A DNA stretch of 64,000 nt, taken from NCBI GenBank assembly GCA_910587475.1, contig CAJUMR010000010.1:20161-84160 (forward strand), written 5' to 3'. Shown here in pieces: positions 24,488 to 33,046 of this stretch. Positions within the stretch are counted from its first letter, which is position 1. Each line of letters starts with the position of its first letter. Made by a program: the position numbers and the translations under genes. Below the pieces are notes generated by a model. That model ran no database searches. It had not been told where the DNA came from and worked only from the letters and a program-made list of their open reading frames with translations. This DNA comes from an uncultured Muribaculaceae bacterium. Its GTDB lineage: Bacteria > Bacteroidota > Bacteroidia > Bacteroidales > Muribaculaceae.

Positions 24488-25363
24488 TTATTTCATGAAC
24501 ATCTCGTCGTAGTTGGCCCGCAGATAACGGTTGGTCGCAAACAACGATGCGACCGTGCATATGAGCAATCCCGCGACGAAGAGACCTGCGACGACGAGGC
24601 CGCACAACGGCAACGAGAAACACGAAGCCAACAGCGGATCGACATTAGCCCCGTAGGCCACCGTCGCCACAAGCATCAGCGACGCAATTGCAGCTGAAAT
24701 CAGGCCATTCATGGCTCCTGCCAGGACAAACGGCCTGCGGATGAACGAACCTGTAGCTCCGACAAGTTTCATCGTGTGGATAACAAATCGCCGGGAATAA
24801 ACGGCAAGATGGACTGTATTGTTGATCAAAACGATCGAGATCACAAGCAACGCAAGCGCCACTCCGCAAAGTATCCAGCTGACACGTCCGAGTGTAGAGT
24901 TGACTGCTGCAATCATCGAGCTCTCTGTCAGGACTGTCTCGACGGCGCTGTCGCCGGCAAGAGCCGAACTGATGGCCTCGATGCTGTCGACATTGGCGTA
25001 TTCGGGCGTCACCTTGACATCGAACTCAGCGCCATAGGGATTTACATCGAGTATGGCAGCGATATCCTCGCCAAGATACTGCGTCTCTGCGGCCATGATT
25101 TCATCTGCCGACGAATAGACATATGACGCGACATAGGGCGACGTGTTCATGTGTTTTTTCAACCGGTTGATCTCTGCATCACCGGCTTCACGCTCGATCT
25201 TGACAATAAAGCCGAGATTACTTCTCAGCATGTCGGCGCCCGAGCGTCCGGCGATGCCGACAATCGCGAGCACCCCTAATATGAAGAGTACCAGCGTCAC
25301 ACTGACGATTGCCGTCAGTTGCGAGCCGAAAGTAGATATCCGATTTGCGCGTCGTTGAGCCAT
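24488..25363 (-). CDS. ftsX: cell division protein FtsX (permease-like)
   Basis: 291-aa membrane protein that with FtsE transmits a signal to peptidoglycan hydrolases during division. Four TM helices are visible: one after RISTFGSQ at the N terminus, then a periplasmic domain of about 130 residues (KIEREAGDAEINRLKKHM, DVKVTPEYANVDSIEAISSAL, with breaks), then three helices including VALALLVISIVLINNTVHLA and the RRFVIHTMKLVGATGSFIRRPF loop conserved in FtsX. The ATG at 25363 is preferred over 25375 because the predicted -7 box overlaps the latter. ftsE is not adjacent, as is common in Bacteroidetes. Confidence 0.9.
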   Translation of the reverse strand: MAQRRANRISTFGSQLTAIVSVTLVLFILGVLAIVGIAGRSGADMLRSNLGFIVKIEREAGDAEINRLKKHMNTSPYVASYVYSSADEIMAAETQYLGEDIAAILDVNPYGAEFDVKVTPEYANVDSIEAISSALAGDSAVETVLTESSMIAAVNSTLGRVSWILCGVALALLVISIVLINNTVHLAVYSRRFVIHTMKLVGATGSFIRRPFVLAGAMNGLISAAIASLMLVATVAYGANVDPLLASCFSLPLCGLVVAGLFVAGLLICTVASLFATNRYLRANYDEMFMK

Positions 25364-25372
25364 AATTATCTG

Positions 25373-25404
25373 CAAAATTAATACATTTAAATCCGTTTGT
25401 CAAT
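25373..25404 (-). promoter_or_regulatory. promoter of the ftsX-queA unit
   Basis: Minus strand: ATTG (25404-25401), 20 bases, TAATTTTG (25380-25373). The box ends only 9 bases before the ATG at 25363, which would leave a leader of a few nucleotides or none. Confidence 0.55.
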
Positions 25405-25435
25405 ACTTGAGGCCGAATGATTGGCAGATTTTTAT

Positions 25436-25443
25436 TAATTTTG
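25436..25443 (+). promoter_or_regulatory. -7 element of the His-rich protein / TonB receptor unit
   Basis: TAATTTTG, an exact TAnnTTTG, 21 bases before the ATG at 25465. It excludes an upstream ATG at 25417 as the start. It is divergent from the ftsX promoter within about 60 bases. Confidence 0.5.
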
Positions 25444-25464
25444 CAATCCCTATCGTTCCGTGTC

Positions 25465-25812
25465 ATGATATACAGAGGCAACAAAGCGCGCATCGCAGCC
25501 ACTATGCTGCTGGTTCTGTTCTTGAGTTTTCAAGGCGGACGCATGCTCTGCTACCATACTCACATCATCGGCGAAACGATCATCTCGCATTCACATCCGT
25601 TCAATAATCCTGACCGGCAACACAGCCAGACAGAACTGGAGAGCCTGGCTATACTATCAGCCTGTCAGCTCGGCGACGAATCGGTAATTGTCGATGCTCC
25701 GCAGTCCTCATGGATTGAGACTGAGTTGTCAGCACCCCGATGCTCCGCGCAAGTGGCCAATGGTGTGACTGGCGATGTTCAAGGCAGGGCCCCACCGCAA
25801 CGTCATATTTAA
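25465..25812 (+). CDS. small exported His-rich protein of unknown function
   Basis: 115 aa from the ATG at 25465. The N-terminal hydrophobic segment (about residues 10-25, IAATMLLVLFLSFQ) is followed by GGRMLCYHTHIIG, HSHPFNN and DRQHSQ: one Cys and several His within 35 residues, suggesting metal or haem contact in the periplasm. The remainder is low in recognisable features. It lies 179 bases before a TonB-dependent receptor transcribed in the same direction, so it may be an accessory to uptake of a metal complex. I do not recognise the family; association and metal binding are inference. Confidence 0.6.
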   Translation: MIYRGNKARIAATMLLVLFLSFQGGRMLCYHTHIIGETIISHSHPFNNPDRQHSQTELESLAILSACQLGDESVIVDAPQSSWIETELSAPRCSAQVANGVTGDVQGRAPPQRHI

Positions 25813-25991
25813 GAGCGCGACTGAATCACAGCTGCAGCGGCAATCGCCTGCAAATCGACTTTCATTTTCGCCCGAAGCTCTTTTTCAGCAACCTGACTGC
25901 CATCAGGCTGCCACCAATGTCATGAATATCAGCGATGTCTCCGACTGTCATCGCTCAGTCAAACACATTATCCCACCACAACACCATCATT

Positions 25992-28304
25992 ATGACGTTA
26001 AGAACAATCGCAACCGCGCTTGCAGCAGTTGCCTTTCAATATACCTGTGCTTACACCATCAGCGGAAAAGTGATAGACAAGCAGAGCGGCGAGACAATCG
26101 CTTTTGCATCTGTCGCCATCGAAGGTGCAAACGCTGCGACGATGGCCGACGACAACGGAAAATTTGAATTAACGACCGACAAATCAGGCAAGCTGACGGT
26201 CAAGGCCTCTCTGGTCGGTTACGAACCGGGGGCGGCATCTGCATTTGTATCCGATTCTCATCCATCAGACGAAATAACCATCGCAATGGTCGAATCACCC
26301 CTTGCGATGGACGAATTTGTTGTCTCAGCCAACCGCAACGTAGTCAGAAGGTGTGAAGCCCCGGTCGTTGTGAGCGTGATAAGTGACAAACTGTTCAAGA
26401 CGGTCAATGCGACAGATCTGGCTCAGACCCTCAACTATCAGCCCGGCTTGCGCGTCGAAAACAACTGTCAGAACTGCGGGTTCCCGCAACTTCGCATCAA
26501 CGGTCTCGACGGAGCATACTCCCAGATTCTGGTCAACAGCCGGCCTGTGGTAAGCTCATTGTCGGGTGTGTATGCCCTCGAACAGATGCCCGTCAACATG
26601 ATCGAACGCATCGAAGTGGTCAGGGGAGGCGGTTCGGCTCTGTTCGGAGCCAACGCCATCGGAGGCACCGTCAACATCATCACCAAAGAGCCGATCAACG
26701 ATCACTTTGAAGCAAGCACCAACATCGCCAATCACAATGGCAAATCGTGGGAAGAAAATTTCGCTGCCAACGCAAACATCGTCGATCCTGACGGACGATA
26801 CGGCGTTGCGTTTTACGAATCATACCGCCGCCGCAGCCCTTATGACCACGACGGCGACGGTTTTTCGGAGATCGGCAAGCTCAACGCCAACACTCTTGGC
26901 TTTAACGCATTCTACCGTTTCGACCAAACGAAAAAAATCAACATAGAATATCACAACACCTATGAATTCCGACGTGGCGGCAACAAATTCGACCTCGAGC
27001 CATTTCAAACCGACATCACCGAACAGACTCAGCATTACATCAATAGCGGAGGTGTCGACTACACCCAGCACTGGAACGATTTCAAGCAACGGCTCAACAT
27101 CTACGCATCGGCTCAGCACATCGACCGCAACAGCTACTACGGAGCGCAACAGAACCCCGACGCCTACGGCAAGACCGACGATCTGACAGCCCTCGCCGGG
27201 GCTACATTCAACGCCGACGTCGACTACATGGCTTTCGCTCCTGCGACTTTCACCGGCGGCGTGGAGTATCAGACCAACAGGCTTCACGACATAATGACCG
27301 GTTATGGCCGCGACATGCGACAGAACGTAAACATCTTCGGCGTATTCGCTCAGAACGAATGGAAAATGCGCCATTTCACATTTCTTGCCGGTCTGCGCCT
27401 CGACAACCACAACCTTATCGACGATCCCATCGTCAGCCCGCGCATCAATGTACTCTACCGTCCGACCCCTGCATGGCAGATCAGAGGCACATGGTCGACG
27501 GGATTCAGAGCACCGCAAGCCTATGACGAAGACCTCCACGTCACTGCAGTGGGCGGAGAAGGCATTCTCATCAAACTCGCCGAAGGTCTCAAACCCGAAC
27601 GCTCCAACAGTTTCAGCGGATCGGTCGACTGGGACACCGAGCTGGGCAACGTTTCGGCCGACCTGCTGATCGAAGGCTTCTATACTGAGCTACGCGATGT
27701 GTTTGTCGTCGAGATGATCGGTCACGACGAAAACGGCACCGCGATCAAAGAACGCCGTAACGGCAACGGAGCAAAGGTCTACGGCGCCAACGCCGACCTG
27801 CGGTTAAGCTATGCCGGCAACAGTCTCCAACTTGGCTTCACCGCACAGCGCAGCCGCTACAATTCGCCTGAAGCATGGAGCGAGGACGAAGAAATCGAAC
27901 CCACACGCCAGATGCCGCGCTCGCCCGACCTCTACGGCTATTTCACACTGACCGCCACTCCCCTGCCTCGACTGGAATGCTCGCTATCGGGCATCTATAC
28001 CGGACGCATGTATGTGCCTCATTATGCACCCTCACCCGAGGACATTCCCGATGGCTACGAATACAATTACCCCGAGCGCGACATACTCTATCACAGCCCG
28101 TCGTTTTTCGAACTCGGACTCAAAGCCGCCTACACCATCCCTCTTTCGGGCAAACTGAAGATGCAGGTGGGCGTGGGAGTGACCAACCTCACCGGGGCAT
28201 TCCAGAAAGATCTCGACAAAGGCGGCTTCCGCGATTCTGGCTATTTCTATGGCCCGACGCAACCACGCACCTACTTTTTCAATCTCAAATTCTTCACTAT
28301 ATAA
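25992..28304 (+). CDS. TonB-dependent outer membrane receptor with CarboxypepD_reg-like domain
   Basis: 770 aa from the ATG at 25992, which begins a clear signal peptide (MTLRTIATALAAVAF); an upstream ATG at 25935 is less likely. Domains: carboxypeptidase-regulatory-like domain (about 20-105, ISGKVIDKQSGETIAFASV); plug domain (about 115-235) with VVSVISDKLF, the CxxC-containing ENNCQNCGFPQLRINGLDG, QILVNSRPV and ERIEVVRGGGSALFGANAIGG; and a 22-strand barrel ending in YFFNLKFFTI. The plug motif with NCQNCG is common in Bacteroidetes receptors for metal chelates, haem or corrinoids rather than SusC glycan importers. There is no SusD partner. The substrate is unknown; the His-rich neighbour points towards a metal. 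Confidence 0.9.
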   Translation: MTLRTIATALAAVAFQYTCAYTISGKVIDKQSGETIAFASVAIEGANAATMADDNGKFELTTDKSGKLTVKASLVGYEPGAASAFVSDSHPSDEITIAMVESPLAMDEFVVSANRNVVRRCEAPVVVSVISDKLFKTVNATDLAQTLNYQPGLRVENNCQNCGFPQLRINGLDGAYSQILVNSRPVVSSLSGVYALEQMPVNMIERIEVVRGGGSALFGANAIGGTVNIITKEPINDHFEASTNIANHNGKSWEENFAANANIVDPDGRYGVAFYESYRRRSPYDHDGDGFSEIGKLNANTLGFNAFYRFDQTKKINIEYHNTYEFRRGGNKFDLEPFQTDITEQTQHYINSGGVDYTQHWNDFKQRLNIYASAQHIDRNSYYGAQQNPDAYGKTDDLTALAGATFNADVDYMAFAPATFTGGVEYQTNRLHDIMTGYGRDMRQNVNIFGVFAQNEWKMRHFTFLAGLRLDNHNLIDDPIVSPRINVLYRPTPAWQIRGTWSTGFRAPQAYDEDLHVTAVGGEGILIKLAEGLKPERSNSFSGSVDWDTELGNVSADLLIEGFYTELRDVFVVEMIGHDENGTAIKERRNGNGAKVYGANADLRLSYAGNSLQLGFTAQRSRYNSPEAWSEDEEIEPTRQMPRSPDLYGYFTLTATPLPRLECSLSGIYTGRMYVPHYAPSPEDIPDGYEYNYPERDILYHSPSFFELGLKAAYTIPLSGKLKMQVGVGVTNLTGAFQKDLDKGGFRDSGYFYGPTQPRTYFFNLKFFTI

Positions 28305-28436
28305 TATAGGTATAAGTTCACCTCCCCGATACAGAATCAAGCCAAACGTCGGGCCGGCGACATCGTTAACACCTATTAACATCGATTGTGCAACCTGGCA
28401 ATATTTGTTAACGCCAGACCATTTAGATGGGCGTAA

Positions 28437-28469
28437 ATTGTTCTAAGTATAGTAAAGGGTGTAACTTTG
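28437..28469 (+). promoter_or_regulatory. promoter of the acyl-CoA synthetase gene
   Basis: ATTG (28437-28440), 21 bases, TAACTTTG (28462-28469). The start codon follows 32 bases later. Confidence 0.65.
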
Positions 28470-28500
28470 CACTGATTTTTAAGAAACGACAGATCTTTAT

Positions 28501-30309
28501 ATGCACAATATATTAACTGATTTAACGACGAGACAATCTCTCCACTACGGCTCGCGCGAAGCAATCAGCTTTAAAGACAGGACAACCCAGCGATGGACCT
28601 CCATGTCATGGAAAGAGCTTGACCGTCAGGTTTCACTATTAGCGTGCGCCCTCGAAACCATGGGCATCGAGCCCCAATCGATGGTCAACGTTTTCTCGGC
28701 CAACTGTCCGGAAATACTAATCACCGATTTTGCATGTTTCCGCAACCGCGCTATACCCGTATCGCTCTACGCCACCAGCAGCCGCGAGCAGGTCGAGTTT
28801 ATCGTCAACGATTCAGGGGCGACAATGATAATGGTCGGCAACGAAAGCCAATACCGCATTGTCCGTGAAGCATGTCACAAATGTCCGACCCTGAAAACCA
28901 TCGTTACATTTGACGACTCCATCCGGCTTGACAAAGACGACCGCATGACAATGCGCTTCTCGTCGATGCTCAAGCTCGGCGAAGCAGCCTCAAGCCAATG
29001 CCGCGACGCAGTGACCCTGCGAAGCGCCGAAGCATCGGCCGAAGACATCGCCACGCTGATCTATACGTCGGGCACCACCGGCGAACCCAAAGGCGCCATC
29101 CTCTCACACAGCTGCTTCGATGCGGCTCTCGCAATACACCACAAGCGCCTCGAAACTCTCAGCGACGCCGACCGCTCGCTCTGCTTCCTGCCGCTGAGCC
29201 ATATTTTCGAAAAAGCATGGACATATTTCTGTCTTGATTCAGGCATCAGAGTGGCGATAAACTCCGATCCCAAAGAGATACAGAGCGTCATCCGCGAGAT
29301 CAAGCCCACGTGCATGTGCAGTGTGCCGAGATTCTGGGAAAAAGTCTATACAGCCGTCAACGAGAAAATATCATCGATGAAAGGCCTGAAGAAGATAATG
29401 GTCAAACGAGCCTTGAAGATCGGCTCGATCCGAAATCTTCAGTACAAACGTCTCGGCAAAGATGCTCCGTGGTGGATCGAAAAGCAATATCGCTTCTTCG
29501 ACAAACGCATACTTTCGGTCATGCGCAAAGCGATCGGAGTCAACGACGGCAACATATTCCCGACCGCCGGCGCTCCCTTGTCGGCAAACATCGTCGAGTT
29601 TCTGCACGCATGCGGCATTAACATCGTCATCGGCTACGGCCTTTCTGAAACAACGGCCACGGTGACATGCTTCCCGACGATCGGATATGAAATCGGCACC
29701 GTCGGCACTGTTCTTCCTGAGATCAACGTGAAGATCGGCAAAGACAATGAAATCCTGGTAAAAGCCCCGACAGTCATGCGCGGATACTACCGCCGCCCGG
29801 CCGAAACAGCAGCTGCGTTCACCGAGGACGGATGGTTCAGAACGGGCGACGCAGGCCACTTCGATGAAAACGGCGCCCTCGTGCTGACCGAGCGTCTCAA
29901 AGACCTGTTCAAAACAAGCAACGGCAAGTACATCGCGCCACAAGCGCTTGAGAGCCGTCTTGGCGAAGACAAATACATCGAGCAGGTGGCCGTGATCGGC
30001 GATCAGCGCAAATATGTCACTGCCATAATCATTCCGGCTTTCGAAGCCCTCAAAGAATATGCCCGCCGCAAGAAGATCGCATTCCGCAGCGTCGACGAGC
30101 TGATCCAGAACAAAGAGATCAGAAAGATGCTCGAAGAGCGCATCGAACGCCTCCAGAAAGGGTTTGCCAATTTCGAGAAGATCAAACGTTTCACCCTCCT
30201 GCCGAAAGAATTTTCAATCGAGTCAGGCGAGTTGACCAACACTCTGAAACTGCGCCGCCCCATCATCAACAACCGCTATGCCCACGAAATCGAGGCAATG
30301 TACTGCTGA
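28501..30309 (+). CDS. long-chain acyl-CoA synthetase (AMP-forming)
   Basis: 602-aa adenylate-forming enzyme that activates a fatty acid with ATP and joins it to CoA. Motifs: AMP-binding P-loop IYTSGTTGEPKGA (about residues 188-200), LPLSHIFEKAWTY, GYGLSETTATVTCF (A5-like), GWFRTGDAGHFDENGAL, and the hinge LKDLFKTSNGKYIAPQALE. The N terminus reads LTTRQSLHYGSREAISFKD. Length and motif order match bacterial FadD15/Faa-like enzymes common in Bacteroidetes. Single-gene unit with its own promoter and terminator. The chain-length preference cannot be read from sequence. Confidence 0.92.
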   Translation: MHNILTDLTTRQSLHYGSREAISFKDRTTQRWTSMSWKELDRQVSLLACALETMGIEPQSMVNVFSANCPEILITDFACFRNRAIPVSLYATSSREQVEFIVNDSGATMIMVGNESQYRIVREACHKCPTLKTIVTFDDSIRLDKDDRMTMRFSSMLKLGEAASSQCRDAVTLRSAEASAEDIATLIYTSGTTGEPKGAILSHSCFDAALAIHHKRLETLSDADRSLCFLPLSHIFEKAWTYFCLDSGIRVAINSDPKEIQSVIREIKPTCMCSVPRFWEKVYTAVNEKISSMKGLKKIMVKRALKIGSIRNLQYKRLGKDAPWWIEKQYRFFDKRILSVMRKAIGVNDGNIFPTAGAPLSANIVEFLHACGINIVIGYGLSETTATVTCFPTIGYEIGTVGTVLPEINVKIGKDNEILVKAPTVMRGYYRRPAETAAAFTEDGWFRTGDAGHFDENGALVLTERLKDLFKTSNGKYIAPQALESRLGEDKYIEQVAVIGDQRKYVTAIIIPAFEALKEYARRKKIAFRSVDELIQNKEIRKMLEERIERLQKGFANFEKIKRFTLLPKEFSIESGELTNTLKLRRPIINNRYAHEIEAMYC

Positions 30310-30333
30310 TCATAATCTGACAATGACCCTATA

Positions 30334-30369
30334 AAAATGGCCGGCAACAATCTGTTTGCCGGCCATTTT
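30334..30369 (+). terminator. terminator after the acyl-CoA synthetase gene
   Basis: Perfect 14-bp stem AAAATGGCCGGCAA / TTGCCGGCCATTTT with an 8-nt loop. Its A- and T-rich ends may allow use from both sides. Confidence 0.85.
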
Positions 30370-30405
30370 ATTGTATCATAGCCAAAGGTCTGTCGTCAGA
30401 GACTG

Positions 30406-30735
30406 TCAGTCGAGATAATCGTCCTTGCGCCGGGGATTCATTGGAAACCACCCTTTCTTCACACGCTCGCGCTGCTCAAAGACTTCTTTTATCGTCCAGA
30501 ACGAAGAAAAAGCGATGACCCCAGATAAGGTCGACAGAAAGATGTCGTCGACCGCTACAGCCACCGCACACATGGCCAAACCCAACATGAGAAACCACCA
30601 CCAGCACTTCGTGCCGAAATGGTACTCACACTTTATACACACCGGATGGAACATTCCGATCACCAAAAACGTGCACAAGCCTATAGAGAGCCCGAGCACA
30701 TGCCATTGCTGCAGTATTTCCGAAAAAACATTCAT
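30406..30735 (-). CDS. DUF4491 membrane protein
   Basis: 109 aa from the ATG at 30735. Three hydrophobic segments are visible (about 12-30, 45-62, 66-82), with the family pattern LSIGLCTFLVIGMFHPVCIKCEYHFG (with a break), a short linker TKCWWWFLMLG, and a charged tail EVFEQRERVKKGWFPMNPRRKD. These fit DUF4491, small Bacteroidetes inner-membrane proteins of unknown role. A TTG nine bases earlier overlaps the predicted -7 box and is not used. Convergent with the acyl-CoA synthetase gene. Confidence 0.85.
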   Translation of the reverse strand: MNVFSEILQQWHVLGLSIGLCTFLVIGMFHPVCIKCEYHFGTKCWWWFLMLGLAMCAVAVAVDDIFLSTLSGVIAFSSFWTIKEVFEQRERVKKGWFPMNPRRKDDYLD

Positions 30736-30741
30736 AATTGA

Positions 30742-30749
30742 CAAAGTTA
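30742..30749 (-). promoter_or_regulatory. -7 element of the DUF4491 gene
   Basis: Minus-strand TAACTTTG, an exact TAnnTTTG, ending 7 bases before the ATG, so the transcript would be nearly leaderless. No clear -33 box. Confidence 0.4.
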
Positions 30750-30781
30750 CGATTTTTCCACCTATCTATAAGATGGTGATT

Positions 30782-30885
30782 AAAAATATATGTTAATCCG
30801 AGGGCGGTTTATCTTTGAGTGATCATCCCGTAACGATAAGGGAGTGTGTCCGTGGCACTCGACCGAAGAGTCAACATATATTTTT
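30782..30885 (+). repeat. structured intergenic element, copy A (related to 54931-55120)
   Basis: Bounded by a perfect 13-bp inverted repeat (AAAAATATATGTT at 30782, AACATATATTTTT at 30873). The interior carries blocks GGCGGT, TTTGAG, GATAAGGGAGTGT and CGACCGAAGA in the same order and spacing as in the element at 54931. It also contains TATCTTTG (30810-30817), an exact TAnnTTTG, so it may supply the promoter and leader RNA of the glycosyltransferase pair that starts at 30932. A stem GAGTG / CACTC (30842-30846, 30856-30860) fits inside. Nature unknown. Confidence 0.6.
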
Positions 30886-30931
30886 CAACACCCTCTAATA
30901 CTAAAAATATTAAAGCAGCCGTTTTAACAAC

Positions 30932-32062
30932 ATGGGCAGCCGACTTAAAATATTACTGCTTGGCGACTACAGCAACTGCCAGCGAACGCTTGCAACCGGT
31001 TTGCGCCGGTCGGGCTGCGACGTTACACTGATATCCGACGGATCATCATGGCAAGGATGCCAACGCGACATCGACTTATCACGACGCCCTGGAAAACTCG
31101 GAGGCATAGAACTATATGCACGTCTGTCGACAACATTGCGCCGGCATCTGAAAAGCTACGACATTGTGTCGATCCACGACCCCAACTTTGTGTCGCTGCG
31201 GCCGTCGCTGCTCAAGAATGTGTTCGACCGCCTGCGCCGCGACAATGGAGCTGTGTTTCTCAATGCGATGAGTAGCGACCTGCCGTTTCTCGACATGCTC
31301 GCAGCCAAAGACTGCCCGCTGGCCTACAGCGAATGGTTCACAGCCGGACAACCGGCAAGGCTGTTTGTCCAGAACCGCGAGGAATGGGATCAATGGCACA
31401 CAAAAGCCATGGCCGACTACCAGCGCCACGTCTACGACCATCTCGACGGGGCTGTCGCCGTGCTCTACGAATACTATCTGGGCCTCGAACGGGCACTTCC
31501 TGCCGATAAAATCGCCTACGGAGGCATTCCGATCGACATGGAGGCCTTCGACCCTGTCGATCTGCCGCAAGACATCGACCGGGTGAAATTGTTTCTCGGA
31601 CGCGACCGCAGCCGTATGCTCGTCAAAGGCTCCGACCTGCTTGAACAGGCCGCCAAGATCGTCGTCGGAAGACATCCGGGCCGAGCCGAACTTACGATCG
31701 TCGAAAACCGGCCATTCGACGAGTTTATCACATTGCTCAAGAGCGCCCACGTAGTCCTCGATCAGATCTACAGCTACACTCCGGCAACAACAGCACTGAT
31801 GGCCATGGCCTACGGCCTCAACGTGGTGTCGGGAGGCGAAAACGACTTCTATGATTTCATCGGCGAGAAAGACAACCGTCCGGTGATCAATGCCCCCATA
31901 GAGCTTGACAGGCTGGTCGAGACCCTCGACTCTGTCGTGATGCACCCCGAAGCCATAGCAGAGCGCGGTCGCCGGTCGAGGTCGTTCGTTGAGAAACACA
32001 ACGAATGTGAGAAAGTAGGCCGGCGTTATCTCGACTTCTGGTCTGACAAAATCTCACATTAA
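30932..32062 (+). CDS. glycosyltransferase, GT-B fold (group 1-like)
   Basis: 376 aa. The N terminus LKILLLGDYSNCQRTLATGLRRSGCDVTLI is a typical start of a GT-B glycosyltransferase or related sugar-chain enzyme. The middle has SIHDPNFVSLRPSLL and a tract YGGIPIDMEAFDPV. The C-terminal domain has KLFLGRDRSRMLVKGSDLLEQAA (with breaks), ELTIVENRPFDEFITLL and STALMAMA-like (TTALMAMAYGLNVVSGGEN), matching the nucleotide-sugar-binding half. The first Gly-rich loop is less canonical than in standard GT4 enzymes. It is 11 bases upstream of a second glycosyltransferase, so the two probably add sugars to the same surface polymer. Acceptor and donor unknown. Confidence 0.78.
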   Translation: MGSRLKILLLGDYSNCQRTLATGLRRSGCDVTLISDGSSWQGCQRDIDLSRRPGKLGGIELYARLSTTLRRHLKSYDIVSIHDPNFVSLRPSLLKNVFDRLRRDNGAVFLNAMSSDLPFLDMLAAKDCPLAYSEWFTAGQPARLFVQNREEWDQWHTKAMADYQRHVYDHLDGAVAVLYEYYLGLERALPADKIAYGGIPIDMEAFDPVDLPQDIDRVKLFLGRDRSRMLVKGSDLLEQAAKIVVGRHPGRAELTIVENRPFDEFITLLKSAHVVLDQIYSYTPATTALMAMAYGLNVVSGGENDFYDFIGEKDNRPVINAPIELDRLVETLDSVVMHPEAIAERGRRSRSFVEKHNECEKVGRRYLDFWSDKISH

Positions 32063-32073
32063 ACTTTGCAGCC

Positions 32074-32892
32074 ATGCTCACACTCGATCTCGCACTTATC
32101 ACCTACGGCCCTGAAGGCATGCACCGCGTCGAGGCAATGAACCTGCCGTCGATAGCCGGTGTCCGCTACATCGTGTCGTGGCAACGCGGCGGAGATGCCG
32201 TCGTGCCGCAATCGTTGCTCGACCGCGGCGACATCACCATAGTCCGCACAGACAGCCGTGGAGCAGCCGTCAACCGCAACAACGCGATCGAACAGTGCAC
32301 AGCCGACATCATTCTTTTTGCCGACGACGACCTGATCTACACTCCTCAGCAGATCCAGTCGGTGATCGACACCTTTCAAAACAATCCCGACGTCGATCTG
32401 GCCACATTCGAGGCCACCCATCCATGCGGCCCGGTCTATCCGAAGACAAGCTGCCGGCTCGGCGATCCGCTGCCCAAGGGCTACTGGATTTCAGCCTACC
32501 AGATCGCCTACCGCAGGAAATCGTGCGGTGACATGCGCTGTCACCCCGAATTCGGCGCAGGCGCTCCCCGCTTTGTCGGAGCCGACGATGAATTGTTCCT
32601 GCTTTCGGCGATCCGCCGCGGATATGACTGCCGCTTTTTCCCTATAAACATCTGTACACATCCCGACCTCTCAACCGGCACCACCGCCACACTGAGCGAA
32701 GGCAACCTCCGCGCCATAGGATGCTACATCGCCCTCGCCTACCCTATGACCGCCCCCCTCAGACTGATCTTAAAAGCATGGCGCGCAAAAAAGTCGGGAC
32801 AATCCTCGATGCTAAGAGCCATGCGCCACATGGCAACAGGCGCCGCCGCCGCACCCGCCATCCTCCGCAACGGCCACCGCTATCTTTGGTGA
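32074..32892 (+). CDS. family 2-like glycosyltransferase, GT-A fold
   Basis: 272 aa. The start LTLDLALITYGPEGMHRVEAM is unusual, but the central segment DSRGAAVNRNNAIEQCTADIILFADDDLIY (with breaks) is the GT-A core, with the metal-binding DDD at about residues 86-88. FVGADDELFLLSAIRRGYDCRFFP follows, the usual second acidic motif of GT2 enzymes. A C-terminal hydrophobic and basic region (MTAPLRLILKAWRAKKSG) may sit on the membrane. Shorter than processive synthases, so a single-sugar transferase is likely. It is co-transcribed with the GT-B gene before it. Confidence 0.82.
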   Translation: MLTLDLALITYGPEGMHRVEAMNLPSIAGVRYIVSWQRGGDAVVPQSLLDRGDITIVRTDSRGAAVNRNNAIEQCTADIILFADDDLIYTPQQIQSVIDTFQNNPDVDLATFEATHPCGPVYPKTSCRLGDPLPKGYWISAYQIAYRRKSCGDMRCHPEFGAGAPRFVGADDELFLLSAIRRGYDCRFFPINICTHPDLSTGTTATLSEGNLRAIGCYIALAYPMTAPLRLILKAWRAKKSGQSSMLRAMRHMATGAAAAPAILRNGHRYLW

Positions 32893-32949
32893 CATAGCGC
32901 GCATCGTTTAGACTATCTGACATAATTATCACCATTTTCATAGCAAAAA

Positions 32950-32981
32950 TTTGCAATTATAGATTATTTATGGTAATTTAG
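32950..32981 (+). promoter_or_regulatory. promoter of the 733-aa secreted protein gene
   Basis: TTTG (32950-32953), 20 bases, TAATTTAG (32974-32981), one mismatch from TAnnTTTG. The start codon is 65 bases further. Confidence 0.5.
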
Positions 32982-33046
32982 CCGCCATAAAAGCAACCCT
33001 ATAATATTTTTGCCAAATCATCACAATTTTATTCCAGATTCATTTT

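Noticed and set aside
25992..28304. TonB receptor as part of a glycan utilisation locus (SusC-type)
   Set aside because: No SusD, glycoside hydrolase or anti-sigma system adjoins it, and the NCQNCG plug motif fits other receptor groups.
28305..28436. Repeated TTAAC words in the intergenic region as a possible binding-site array
   Set aside because: Spacing is irregular and copies are too short to separate from AT-rich background.
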